Below, in pieces: positions 35,178-42,437 of a stretch of DNA of 64,000 bases. The notes under the pieces are model-generated. The model did not search any database and was not told the origin of the DNA. It saw only the letters and a list, made by a program, of their open reading frames with translations. Origin of the DNA: an uncultured Acetatifactor sp. (GTDB lineage Bacteria > Bacillota > Clostridia > Lachnospirales > Lachnospiraceae); assembly GCA_910586835.1 (NCBI GenBank), contig CAJUJU010000014.1, forward strand, positions 6,318 through 70,317, read 5' to 3'. Position numbers and translations under genes: made by a program. Numbering within the stretch: the first letter of the stretch is position 1; each line of letters starts with the position of its first letter.

Positions 35178-36761
35178 TTAATCCGTGTTTTCTCCATTCA
35201 GGATATTCATCTGGCTGCTTCCTGACACGATAAAGCCGATATTGCCTGCAGAGCCGCCGGAGCTGATGCTGCCGTTGTAATCCTTGTTGGTGATTTGGAG
35301 CTTGCTGTCAGATACCGTGAAGTTTCCGTTCCAGCTGTCGGAGAGGGATACTGCCTCGCTGAAAAGAACTTCTATGGACCAGCCGGTGCAGTCTGCCCCG
35401 GAATTGTTCTGCAGGGTGAGTTCATACTGATAAAAGGTCTTTCCCTCGGACTCCCAGCTGTTGATCAGTCGGGCGGAGAAGGACAGTGTTTTGTCTGTAT
35501 CCGAAACGTCAGCCGGCGGTTCCTGTTCCTGGGAGGCGTGGTTCGGTGCCGGGGTATTGGTAACGCTTTCCGGTTTCTGTACAGGGGAGTCTCCTTCGCC
35601 GGGAGCCTCCGGGTCGGGGGCGCCAGAATCGGAGGATTGACCCGTCAGCATGGCATGCAGCCATCTGCCGGAGGCGCTGAGATCGCTGTCCGTAAAATCG
35701 GAGGTTTTGCTGCAGTTTTGGTTTAAGATGGCGGAGGTCTCGTTTTTGTTGGAAAGGTTCCAGGCCACATAGCTGACGCCGTAATCGTTCATGGCAGTTA
35801 CCCATTGATTGGCCTGATGCTCGTCGATTGTGCCGTTTCCGCTTGCGTCGCAGATTCCGTACTCGGTGACAAATACGGGCAGTCCGGCATCCACAGCTGC
35901 GGCCATGGTATTTCGCAGGGACTCTTTATGGGTTGCCGCGTAGAAGTGAAGGGCGTACATGATATTGCCGTAACCGGTGATGGGGTCTGCGGCCGCCTGA
36001 TCCACATACTGAGACCAGTTTGGCGTGCCCACAATGATAATGCCGTTCTGGTCATGGCTGCGGATGACGGAGATCACTTCCTCCGCATAGGATTTGATTT
36101 CACTCCACTGGGTTCCGCCGTTTGGCTCATTGCAGATCTCATACAGGACATTGTTGTGTCCGGCATATAATTCGGCCATTTCCCCGAAGAAATCTTTGGC
36201 CTGAGCCAGATAGGTATTGGGGTTGCTGTCGGACAGGATATGCCAGTCGATGATGACATACATGTCCTGCGCCGTGGCGTATTCCACGCCGTTATGAATC
36301 AGTTCCTTCAGGGCGTCCTGATCTCCGCCGGTGCAGTAGCCGCCGTATTCCGCGGTGTACATGGCCAGACGGATCACATTTGCGTTCCATTCCTCCCGAA
36401 GCTGCCGGAAACAGGCTTCGTTGATATAATCCGGAAACCAGGCCAGACCGTGTGTGCTGATCCCTTTCAGCTGCACGGCCTGGCCGTTTTCGTCTACCAG
36501 CCGGGTATTGTCTACCCGAAGTGCACCGGAGACGGAAGGCAGGGCAGCGGACAGGGTGCCGGAAACGGGCGGGTGGGAGGTTGCTTTTTCGGCGGTGCCT
36601 GCAAAAATTGCGTCGAACCCGCTGCCTGCGGGAAGTGTTTCCGGGGAAAAGGCTGTCGGGTCGCTTGTGACTGCAGCCGAAGCTTCCGGGGATTTGGGCC
36701 CGCATCCCGTCAGGACGGCGGAAAGGATCAGCAGGGTTGAGAGTTTTATCCAGATACGCAT
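35178..36761 (-). CDS. GH5 endo-glycanase lipoprotein with C-terminal CBM2-like module
   Basis: A 527-residue lipoprotein: signal peptide with lipobox LTGC (about residues 16-19), a linker, a GH5 catalytic domain (about 75-385), a Pro/Glu-rich linker, and a C-terminal carbohydrate-binding module of the CBM2 type (about 430-527). The acid/base is in YEICNEPNGG and the nucleophile in PVFVTEYGICD. GKGIS-like QLKGISTHGLAWFP at the start of the barrel is typical of GH5 cellulases. Likely substrates are cellulose or another beta-1,4-glucan or xyloglucan, cut outside the cell. AAGGAG is eight bases before ATG 36761. It follows an AraC regulator by 16 bases in the same operon. Confidence 0.88.
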   Translation of the reverse strand: MRIWIKLSTLLILSAVLTGCGPKSPEASAAVTSDPTAFSPETLPAGSGFDAIFAGTAEKATSHPPVSGTLSAALPSVSGALRVDNTRLVDENGQAVQLKGISTHGLAWFPDYINEACFRQLREEWNANVIRLAMYTAEYGGYCTGGDQDALKELIHNGVEYATAQDMYVIIDWHILSDSNPNTYLAQAKDFFGEMAELYAGHNNVLYEICNEPNGGTQWSEIKSYAEEVISVIRSHDQNGIIIVGTPNWSQYVDQAAADPITGYGNIMYALHFYAATHKESLRNTMAAAVDAGLPVFVTEYGICDASGNGTIDEHQANQWVTAMNDYGVSYVAWNLSNKNETSAILNQNCSKTSDFTDSDLSASGRWLHAMLTGQSSDSGAPDPEAPGEGDSPVQKPESVTNTPAPNHASQEQEPPADVSDTDKTLSFSARLINSWESEGKTFYQYELTLQNNSGADCTGWSIEVLFSEAVSLSDSWNGNFTVSDSKLQITNKDYNGSISSGGSAGNIGFIVSGSSQMNILNGENTD

Positions 36762-36777
36762 TGTGAAATCTCCTTGT

Positions 36778-37632
36778 TTACACCAATTGTTTTCTGTATT
36801 CGGTAGGGCTGGTCTGATAATAGTTTCGGAATGCGGAGGAGAAGTGTTCGGAGGAGCAGTAGCCCAGGGCCTCGGCAATGGAAGAGATGGAGCGGTTCCT
36901 GTCGGACAGCAGAATGGTCGCGGCGGACATTCTGGCCTCGGTCTTTTTCTGCTGGAAGGATTTCCCATAGTACTCCAGGAGCAGGCGCTGGGTCTGGCGG
37001 GTGCTGAGTTTCAGTCTGTCGGCCAGCCCTTTCAGGGAAAGAGACACATATTCGTATAAAAAGTATTCTTCTATAATGATGGAGGTGGAGTCTGCCAGAT
37101 TATTTTCCCGCAGTACAGTGCCCGGGGCAAAACGCAGGCCCTGATTGCGGACAATACAGATCAGGAGCTGGGACAGAAGCAGCCGGAGCTGATGCTCATA
37201 GCCCAGGTAACGGCACTCCAGCTCGCCAAACAGCTTCTTCATCAGGCTGTGAATATCCTGAGTGTCTTTGCCGAACCAGAAGGGAGTGGCGATAAAGGTA
37301 TCCATTACGGAAGACGGGCTCTTGGGACGGGAGGCGCCCTGGAGCTTCAGGTAGACACAATATTCCTGCATGGGATCATGCAGAAGCGGCGTTTGGGCAT
37401 GTTCCACATGGGGGCCGGTGACATAGAGCGTGCCGGGCACAATGTCATAGTATTGACCGTTGACCTTCAGCGTTCCGCAGCCGCAGGGGATGTAATGGAT
37501 TTCATAACAGCCGTTTCCGTGACTGTGAGATGGAATCGTGCGGGTGAAGCGCTCGTATGTTATATTTAATGCATGAATATGAATGTCGTCAATGGCAAAA
37601 CGAATATTCAGGTTTGTATAGGCTGTTCTCAT
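36778..37632 (-). CDS. AraC-family transcriptional regulator
   Basis: A 284-residue regulator with an N-terminal cupin-like sensor (HSHGNGCYEIHYIPCG, about 35-110) and a C-terminal pair of helix-turn-helix motifs (LSLKGLADRLKLSTRQTQRL and ISSIAEALGYCSSEHFSSAF). It most likely senses a sugar and activates the GH5 gene just downstream, and perhaps the divergent dehydrogenase operon. Its own leader carries 11-bp direct repeats spaced 22 bases apart, fitting an AraC-type double site. GAGGTG lies about nine bases before the ATG. Confidence 0.88.
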   Translation of the reverse strand: MRTAYTNLNIRFAIDDIHIHALNITYERFTRTIPSHSHGNGCYEIHYIPCGCGTLKVNGQYYDIVPGTLYVTGPHVEHAQTPLLHDPMQEYCVYLKLQGASRPKSPSSVMDTFIATPFWFGKDTQDIHSLMKKLFGELECRYLGYEHQLRLLLSQLLICIVRNQGLRFAPGTVLRENNLADSTSIIIEEYFLYEYVSLSLKGLADRLKLSTRQTQRLLLEYYGKSFQQKKTEARMSAATILLSDRNRSISSIAEALGYCSSEHFSSAFRNYYQTSPTEYRKQLV

Positions 37633-37650
37633 TATGTAAGCACCTCATTC

Positions 37651-37702
37651 GGCCATTTGGCTGTTTTCTGCCTTGAATAAGGCCATTTTGGGCCTTGAAT
37701 AA
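37651..37702. promoter_or_regulatory. Direct repeats in the AraC upstream region
   Basis: GCCTTGAATAA occurs at 37670-37680 and again at 37692-37702, 22 bases apart or about two helical turns. GGCCATTT(T)GG is also doubled at 37651-37660 and 37681-37691. This is the geometry of an AraC-family binding site. Confidence 0.5.
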
Positions 37703-37769
37703 AGTTATTATACCATATACCACATGCAAAAACACGACATTTTTGTTTGAAAAATGGCAGGTATGGTAC

Positions 37770-37797
37770 TTCACGGGGAAAGAGAATGTTCTATAAT
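37770..37797 (+). promoter_or_regulatory. Promoter of the dehydrogenase-GH36-fucU operon
   Basis: A perfect TATAAT (37792-37797) lies 16 bases after TTCACG (37770-37775), a weak -35. A minus-strand TATAAT (complement of 37707-37712) marks the divergent AraC promoter. The weak -35 fits a promoter needing an activator. Confidence 0.5.
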
Positions 37798-37857
37798 GAA
37801 GGTACAGGTATTTAAGACATGATCTTCAGTACAGGAGTACGGAAAGCGAGGTAACCT

Positions 37858-38919
37858 ATGGCTGTAAAAATGTTGATGAAGGGTGCTGTCCTGCCCGGGA
37901 ACAGCACGGTGGAGCTGAAGGATTTTGAAGTGCCCAAACCCGGTCACGGACAGGTGCTGTTGCAGACAAAGGCAACGACCATCTGCGGAAGCGATATCCG
38001 GTGCATCTACAGGGAACATACCGGAAAGGGACCGGAGGGGTACATTCCGGGTATGGTAGCCGGACACGAGCCCTGCGGCGTCATCGTGGAGGAAGGCGAG
38101 GGGCTGAAGCGTTTCAAAAAAGGCGACCGGGTGATCGTGTATCATATCTCAGGCTGCGGTGTCTGCAATGACTGCCGGAGGGGATATTATATCTCCTGTA
38201 AGAGCAAATTCCGTCAGGCATATGGATGGCAGAGAAACGGCGGTATGGCGCCTTATATTCTGGCGGACGAAAAGGATCTGATTGCGCTTCCGGACGAGCT
38301 GACCTATAAGGACGGCGCGCAGGTGGCCTGCGGGTTCGGCACGGTGTACGAGGCAATCGAGAAGATCGGTATCTGCGGAAACGATGCCGTTCTTGTCACG
38401 GGACTTGGCCCGGTGGGGCTGGCGGCGCTGATGCTGGCGAAGGCATTGGGGGCTGACAAGCTGATCGGTGTTGAAATAAACGATTACCGGATTGATCTGG
38501 CAAAGAAGCTTGGACTGGCAGACTATGTATTTAAGCCGGGGGAGGATACGCTGGAGCAGATTCTGAGTGTGACCGGCGGCAAAGGCGTGGAGAGAGCCAT
38601 CGACGCATCGGCCAACGACGCCGGAAGACAGCTTGCCATCCGCGCTACCAGAGAGTGGGGAAAGATTGCGTTTGTGGGAGAAGGCGGAACCTGTACTTTC
38701 AATCCCAGCCCGGATATTATCCATGGTCAGAAGACAATCTATGGTTCCTGGGTGACATCGCTGTGGAGGATGGAGGAACTGGTGGAACGTCTGGTGCGCT
38801 GGGGAATACATCCGGAGGATCTGATTACACATGAATTTCCCATTGACAAGGCAGACGAGGCCTATCGGCTGATGGCGGAAGGAACCTGCGGTAAGGTGGC
38901 AGTGGTTTTCGGTGACTGA
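37858..38919 (+). CDS. Zinc-dependent medium-chain alcohol/polyol dehydrogenase
   Basis: A 353-residue enzyme of the zinc MDR family. Catalytic zinc residues are in TTICGSDIRC and GHEPCGV, and the structural zinc cysteines in CGVCNDCRRGYYISC. The NAD(P) fold carries TGLGPVGLAALMLAKALGA. Substrates of relatives are sorbitol, threonine or sugar alcohols; here the aldo/keto reductase, GH36 and FucU genes that follow suggest a galactose- or fucose-derived sugar. GAGG is six bases before the ATG. Confidence 0.87.
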   Translation: MAVKMLMKGAVLPGNSTVELKDFEVPKPGHGQVLLQTKATTICGSDIRCIYREHTGKGPEGYIPGMVAGHEPCGVIVEEGEGLKRFKKGDRVIVYHISGCGVCNDCRRGYYISCKSKFRQAYGWQRNGGMAPYILADEKDLIALPDELTYKDGAQVACGFGTVYEAIEKIGICGNDAVLVTGLGPVGLAALMLAKALGADKLIGVEINDYRIDLAKKLGLADYVFKPGEDTLEQILSVTGGKGVERAIDASANDAGRQLAIRATREWGKIAFVGEGGTCTFNPSPDIIHGQKTIYGSWVTSLWRMEELVERLVRWGIHPEDLITHEFPIDKADEAYRLMAEGTCGKVAVVFGD

Positions 38920-38943
38920 AAATGCAAAGAGATGGGAGCGGAT

Positions 38944-39957
38944 ATGGAAAATAAGATTGCGCAGGAAAGCATACCGCAGAGAAGACTGTACAGCGGAGAA
39001 ACGATCCCCTGTGTCGGACTGGGCACCTTCGGCTCGGACAAATACGATGCGGATACCGTTTCTTGGGCGGTGTATGGAGCGGTAAAATATGGTTATCGGC
39101 TGATCGACTGTGCCGCGGTCTATCAGAATGAAAAACAGATCGGAGCAGTGCTGAACCGTCTGTTTGCGGAAAAAGAGGTGAGCAGGGAAGAATTGTTTAT
39201 CACCTCAAAGGTGTGGAACGACAGGCACGGAGAGGGGCAGGTTCTGGAGTCCTGCAGGAAGAGCCTGGAGGATCTGGGGCTGGAATATCTGGATCTGTAC
39301 TTTGTGCATTGGCCGTTTCCCAATTATCATGCCCCCGGCTGCAGCGGAGACTCCAGAAACCCGGATTCCAGGCCCTTTTCCACTGAGGAGTTTATGACGG
39401 CCTGGAGACAGTGCGAGAAACTGGTAGATCAGGGGCTGGTGCGTCATATCGGTATGAGCAATATGACAATACCGAAGCTGGAGGCAGTGCTTCCGCTTTG
39501 CAGGATACAGCCCGCGGCACTGGAGATGGAGCTGCATCCATCCTTTCAGCAGCCTGAACTGTTTGACTATGCGGTGAAACACAATATTCTTCCGGTGGGC
39601 TATTGTCCCATCGGTTCGCCCTCCAGGCCGGAGAGAGACAGAACTGCGGAGGATGTGGCGGACACGGAGCTGCCTGCAGTCAAAAAGGCGGCGGAGGCGC
39701 ATGGGGTACATCCGGCTGTGATCTGCCTGAAGTGGGCCGTACAGAGAGGCCAGGTGCCTATTCCGTTTTCGGTGAAGGAAGCACAATACATTTCCAATCT
39801 GAAATGTGCCACGGAAGATCCGCTTACGGAGGAGGAGATGGAGGCGATTGGCAAAGAGGACAAAAACTGCCGTCTGATCAAGGGACAGGTATTTCTCTGG
39901 GAGGGAGCCGGTGGCTGGGAAGACCTCTGGGATCCGGATGGTGTGATTGTGACGTAA
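38944..39957 (+). CDS. Aldo/keto reductase
   Basis: A 337-residue (beta/alpha)8 oxidoreductase. The catalytic tetrad is visible: Asp and Tyr in YRLIDCAAVYQNE, Lys in ITSKVWND, His in LYFVHWPF. It reduces sugars or aldehydes with NAD(P)H. It is longer than the usual 280-320 residues owing to a loop after the His motif (YHAPGCSGDSRNPDSRP). ATG 38944 is slightly better placed than 38932 relative to GGGAG. It lies between the dehydrogenase and the alpha-galactosidase, all on one transcript, suggesting joint handling of a released sugar. Confidence 0.87.
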   Translation: MENKIAQESIPQRRLYSGETIPCVGLGTFGSDKYDADTVSWAVYGAVKYGYRLIDCAAVYQNEKQIGAVLNRLFAEKEVSREELFITSKVWNDRHGEGQVLESCRKSLEDLGLEYLDLYFVHWPFPNYHAPGCSGDSRNPDSRPFSTEEFMTAWRQCEKLVDQGLVRHIGMSNMTIPKLEAVLPLCRIQPAALEMELHPSFQQPELFDYAVKHNILPVGYCPIGSPSRPERDRTAEDVADTELPAVKKAAEAHGVHPAVICLKWAVQRGQVPIPFSVKEAQYISNLKCATEDPLTEEEMEAIGKEDKNCRLIKGQVFLWEGAGGWEDLWDPDGVIVT

Positions 39958-40018
39958 TGTGGCTGTAAGTTCGGCGCTCCCGCTGTCCTGGGCGGGAGGC
40001 CGGCCGTGGAGGATGGGC

Positions 40019-41869
40019 ATGGAATTATATGGGGAAATGAAGCTGCGGGGAGATGACTATGCCGGTGGCTATTCCTGTGGGATGACAATGTGCGGCAGCG
40101 GCACCATGGCGGGCTTTTCCAGGGAAGAGGCGACGGGAAAGACCGTGTACCGCAGTGAAAAAGGAGTGGTTCTCGCCGTAAGAAAAAGTCAGGAGGGAGA
40201 GGCACAGCGCATACAGACCAGTGTGTTCAACGGAAGCAGAGAAGAGATCAGTCTGGAGATGCTGGCATCCATAGCCGTTCGGGGGATCCGGGCAGACAGG
40301 ATCCACAGGCTGCAATCCTTCTGGAGCGCGGAGGGAAAATTGAGAACCGAGACGGTGGAGGAGCTGCATCTGGAGCCTTCCTGGGCAAAACATGGTCTGC
40401 GGATTGAGAAATTCGGCAATGTGGGCTCCATGCCGGTCAGAAAGTATTTTCCCTTCCTGGCGCTGGAGGACAGCCAAACCGGTGAATTTCTGGGAATTCA
40501 GTTGTACTGCGCTTCCTCCTGGCAGATGGAGATCCTGTGCAGGGAGGATGAAACCCTGACTGTGACAGGCGGCCTGGCGGACGAGGATTTCGGACACTGG
40601 ATGAAAACGCTTGCGCCCGGAGAAAGCTTTGACGCGCCGGAGGCGGTGATGGCCCGGGGAAGTTCTCTTTGCCAGGTATGCGACAGGCTGGTAAAGGCAC
40701 AGCATCCGGCCATCTCTCCGACAGACGACCATATGGGCATTGTGTTCAACGAATACTGCACCACATGGGGCAATCCCAGTCTGGAAAATATAAAGAGAAT
40801 CTGCGACCGGATTGCGGGAAAGGGAATTCAGTATCTGGTTATCGACAGCGGCTGGTATGGCAAAACCGGTGTGTGGTGGAACAGCGTGGGCGACTGGGAT
40901 GTGAACGAAGAACGATTTCCGGGCGGCCTGAAGCCGGTTGCCGATTACATACGTTCCATGGGGATGATTCCGGGGATCTGGTTTGAGCCGGAAACTCTGG
41001 CTTCGGAGTGTGAGTACTATGACGGGCCGGAGCATCTGGTGCAGAAGCATGGAAGCCCTCTTACCGTGGGATGCAGGCGCTTCTGGGATATGGAGGACGA
41101 ATGGGTCACGGAATACCTGGACGAAAAGGTGATCCGGCGGCTGAAGGAAGACGGGTTCGGCTATCTGAAGGTGGATTACAACGAGACCATGGGAATGGGC
41201 TGTGACGGAGCGGAAAGCCCGGGGGAAGGGCTGCGCAGAAAGGCAGCGGCTTCCGGACGCTTTCTGAAACGGATTGCAGAAAAGATACCTGATATTGTGA
41301 TTGAAAACTGTGCAAGCGGCGGACACAGGCTGGAACCGTCCATGATGGCGCTGGTAAGCCAGGCCAGCTTTTCGGACGCCCATGAGACTACGGCAATTCC
41401 ACTGATCGCCGCCAATATGCACCGGGTGATCCGGCCCGGGCAAAGCCAGATCTGGGCCGTGCTCCGGGCGGGGGACAGCAGGGAGCGGCTTTATTATTCG
41501 TTGATCTCCACGTTTCTTGGGAGAATGTGTCTCAGCGGGGATATTTATGATCTGTCCCCGGAGCAGTGGGAGATTGTGGATCAGGGAATGGCGTTTTACC
41601 GGATGGTATCCGATATTATCCGCGACGGAAGCACCGTTCTTCATTACTGTACCGCGGACTGCTACAACAGGCCGCAGGGGGAACAGGTAGTGATCCGGGA
41701 GCTGGGAGACAGAGGTCTGGCGGTGCTGCATCGTTTTGAGCATTCCGTGCTGTCGCTTCCCCGGCTGCCGGAGGGCAGCAGGATTCTGGCGGAATACGGG
41801 AATGCGGATCAGGATTTTGGCGCCAAGGCATGGCTTTATGAGAGAAGGAAGGGGGAGAAATCATGTTAA
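40019..41869 (+). CDS. GH36 alpha-galactosidase
   Basis: A 616-residue cytoplasmic enzyme. The nucleophile lies in LKVDYNET (Asp386) and the acid/base in ASFSDAHET (Asp453); the substrate-binding block IDSGWYGKTGVWWNSVGDW and the ENCASGGHR loop also match GH36/GH27 clan D. It is somewhat shorter than the common 720-residue form. It should release alpha-galactose from oligosaccharides or alpha-galactosylated glycans. GGAGG (40008-40012) favours ATG 40019 over the earlier ATG at 40013. The fucU gene overlaps its stop by seven bases. Confidence 0.88.
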   Translation: MELYGEMKLRGDDYAGGYSCGMTMCGSGTMAGFSREEATGKTVYRSEKGVVLAVRKSQEGEAQRIQTSVFNGSREEISLEMLASIAVRGIRADRIHRLQSFWSAEGKLRTETVEELHLEPSWAKHGLRIEKFGNVGSMPVRKYFPFLALEDSQTGEFLGIQLYCASSWQMEILCREDETLTVTGGLADEDFGHWMKTLAPGESFDAPEAVMARGSSLCQVCDRLVKAQHPAISPTDDHMGIVFNEYCTTWGNPSLENIKRICDRIAGKGIQYLVIDSGWYGKTGVWWNSVGDWDVNEERFPGGLKPVADYIRSMGMIPGIWFEPETLASECEYYDGPEHLVQKHGSPLTVGCRRFWDMEDEWVTEYLDEKVIRRLKEDGFGYLKVDYNETMGMGCDGAESPGEGLRRKAAASGRFLKRIAEKIPDIVIENCASGGHRLEPSMMALVSQASFSDAHETTAIPLIAANMHRVIRPGQSQIWAVLRAGDSRERLYYSLISTFLGRMCLSGDIYDLSPEQWEIVDQGMAFYRMVSDIIRDGSTVLHYCTADCYNRPQGEQVVIRELGDRGLAVLHRFEHSVLSLPRLPEGSRILAEYGNADQDFGAKAWLYERRKGEKSC

Positions 41870-42297
41870 AGGGAATTCCGAAAATTTTATCGCCGGAGCT
41901 TTTAAAGGTGCTGTGTGAGATGGGGCACAGCGACCGTCTGATTATTGCGGACGGTAATTTTCCGGCGGAGTCCATGGGGAAGGAGCACAAGGTGATCCGG
42001 ATGGACGGACATGGCACTTGTGAGGTGCTGGAGGCCATTTTGCAGCTTTTCCCGCTGGATACCTATGTGGAGCATCCGGTGAATCTGATGCAGGTGATGC
42101 CGGGGGATCCGGTGGAGACTCCTATCTGGGAGAGCTACGGAGAGATCGTAAAAAAGGCGGACTCCAGGGGGGAGAGCGCCATCGGCCACATTGAGCGGTT
42201 TGCGTTTTATGAGGAGGCCCGCGGCGCTTATGCCATTGTGGCAACGGGGGAAAGCGCACTGTATGCAAATGTGATGCTGCAGAAGGGCGTAGTGTGA
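41863..42297 (+). CDS. fucU: RbsD/FucU-family mutarotase, probable L-fucose mutarotase
   Basis: A 144-residue protein with the family's MLKGIPKILSPELLKVLCEM start, the conserved catalytic-site histidine in CEMGHSDR, and the GHIERFAFYEEARGAYAIV block near the end typical of FucU. It interconverts alpha and beta forms of L-fucose and related sugars. It overlaps the GH36 gene by seven bases. A convergent GH95 alpha-L-fucosidase lies next to it, which supports fucose as its sugar, though no fucI or fucK gene is in the window. Confidence 0.86.
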   Translation: MLKGIPKILSPELLKVLCEMGHSDRLIIADGNFPAESMGKEHKVIRMDGHGTCEVLEAILQLFPLDTYVEHPVNLMQVMPGDPVETPIWESYGEIVKKADSRGESAIGHIERFAFYEEARGAYAIVATGESALYANVMLQKGVV

Positions 42298-42424
42298 GAA
42301 AGGTTCCGCTGTGCGGAGCCTTTCCCACACCGAAGAATGCCTGAAGTGCGGCATTCTTCACAGGCGAATACCGGAAAGATAAGAACCAGGAAGGACATCC
42401 ACGAGGGCGTCTTTCCTGGTTCTT
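42291..42424. terminator. Three stacked hairpins between convergent fucU and GH95 genes
   Basis: There are three successive inverted repeats: an imperfect one from GTGTG (42291) to CACAC (42329); GAAGAATGCC / GGCATTCTTC (42332-42359); and AAGAACCAGGAA / TTCCTGGTTCTT (42381-42424). The last is the best terminator and would serve both strands; U runs are short. Confidence 0.6.
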
Positions 42425-42437
42425 TGCAATTACGGTA

